The position numbers were made by a program, and so were the translations under genes. A model generated the notes under the pieces. The model saw only the letters and a program-made list of their open reading frames with translations. It did not search any database and was not told the origin of the DNA. Shown here piece after piece: positions 63,749-64,000 of a DNA stretch of 64,000 nt. How positions within the stretch are numbered: the stretch's first letter is position 1; each line of letters opens with the position of its first letter. Origin of the DNA: Planctomycetaceae bacterium (GTDB taxonomy: Bacteria; Planctomycetota; Planctomycetia; Planctomycetales; Planctomycetaceae); NCBI GenBank assembly GCA_041398825.1, contig JAWKTX010000007.1:186001-250000 (forward strand). Direction: 5' to 3'.

Positions 63749-63836
63749 GTCCGTTGAAAAACCGGGACAGGCACCCAGGACGACTGGAAACGATCGTGTT
63801 TGAATGTCTCCTGGTCGGGCCAGTCCCGTTTTCGAT
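63749..63836 (+). repeat. Dispersed hairpin repeat (family A), copy 3
   Basis: It starts TGTCCGTTGAAAAACCGGGA and carries CTGGAAACGATCGTGTTTGA and TCCTGGTCGGGCCAGTCCCG. It aligns to the reverse complement of copy 1 at about 80% by eye. The right end here is GTTTTCGATAATG, less regular than the left. It lies about 30 bp after the PVC dehydrogenase stop, where a terminator would be expected. Confidence 0.8.
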
Positions 63837-64000
63837 AATGTTCAGCCGTCCCGTCTCTCTCCAGGTCATTTCAATTCTGAAAAAGGTGTTGCCTTCTGCA
63901 GCGCCATGCCTGCAAGTTTCAGCGAATCTCAGGACGTTGGCAACAGGTTTTGAAATGATGTTTGGCATGGCCTGGTGACGGTCAGCTGCGATTTATCCTC
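63837..64000. other. Right edge without a recognised gene
   Basis: The last 160 bp hold no convincing gene. Short overlapping frames exist on both strands without a family signature or ribosome-binding site. Confidence 0.4.

Overview
The window looks like chromosomal DNA of a planctomycete (Planctomycetota). The evidence is the set of gene families: a DUF1549/DUF1553 plus DUF1501 pair, a very large secreted 'PVC-type' dehydrogenase/HEAT/cytochrome c protein, two secreted sulfatases, a protein kinase fused to a STAND-type NTPase and an FGE-like domain, MoxR/DUF58 genes, a membrane-anchored sigma-54 activator and many secreted proteins of unknown function. Genes are loosely packed, with several 300-900 bp spacers that hold dispersed repeats. 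I see no rRNA, tRNA, CRISPR array, transposase or prophage.

Layout. 1-4.3 kb: rpmF (bL32) on the minus strand, then a coupled DUF1549/DUF1553 and DUF1501 pair. 4.3-5.2 kb: a spacer with a 41-codon ORF, a hairpin repeat, a terminator-like stem and five GCGCYGAA boxes. 5.2-8.4 kb: the sigma-54 activator. 8.4-16 kb (minus): sulfatase, MoxR ATPase, DUF58 protein and membrane protein, closely spaced or overlapping by 4 bp, then an AlaC-like aminotransferase and a second DUF58 protein. 16.2-19.8 kb (minus): large secreted protein, Nudix hydrolase, DeoC. 20-27 kb (plus): YggS-type PLP protein and a Gld-like ABC cassette (ATPase, fused permease/GldG, DUF4340). 27-30 kb: FG-GAP protein coupled to a membrane P-loop ATPase. 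30-33.5 kb: an adhesin remnant, two paralogous secreted IPT/TIG proteins with unusual repeats and strong terminators, and gene debris. 33.6-36.9 kb: MASE1 hybrid histidine kinase. 37.5-41.1 kb (minus): a multidomain GIY-YIG/coiled-coil membrane protein and a DnaQ-type exonuclease. 42-48.3 kb: a sulfatase with an atypical active-site motif, convergent with the 1540-residue kinase/STAND/FGE-like protein. 48.4-55.7 kb: C45 Ntn hydrolase, group II PLP decarboxylase, DUF4331-SnoaL fusion, DUF4198 protein and two tandem 111-residue paralogues. 55.9-59.5 kb (minus): DJ-1/PfpI protein, PGDYG-like protein, DUF1003 protein, type II NADH dehydrogenase. 60.1-63.7 kb: the PVC-type dehydrogenase/cytochrome c.

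Functional themes. There is secreted breakdown of sulfated polysaccharide and redox chemistry (sulfatases, DUF1501/1549, PVC dehydrogenase). There is signalling (kinases, sigma-54 activator). There is envelope biogenesis or transport (MoxR/DUF58, Gld-like ABC). The most unusual non-genic content is two repeat families. One is an ~90-bp element with inverted ends whose paired bases change together between copies. The other contains a 132-bp segment about 95% identical between two copies, associated with a short CACTGGC/GCCAGTG hairpin. Function statements rest on motifs read by eye; no database search was run.
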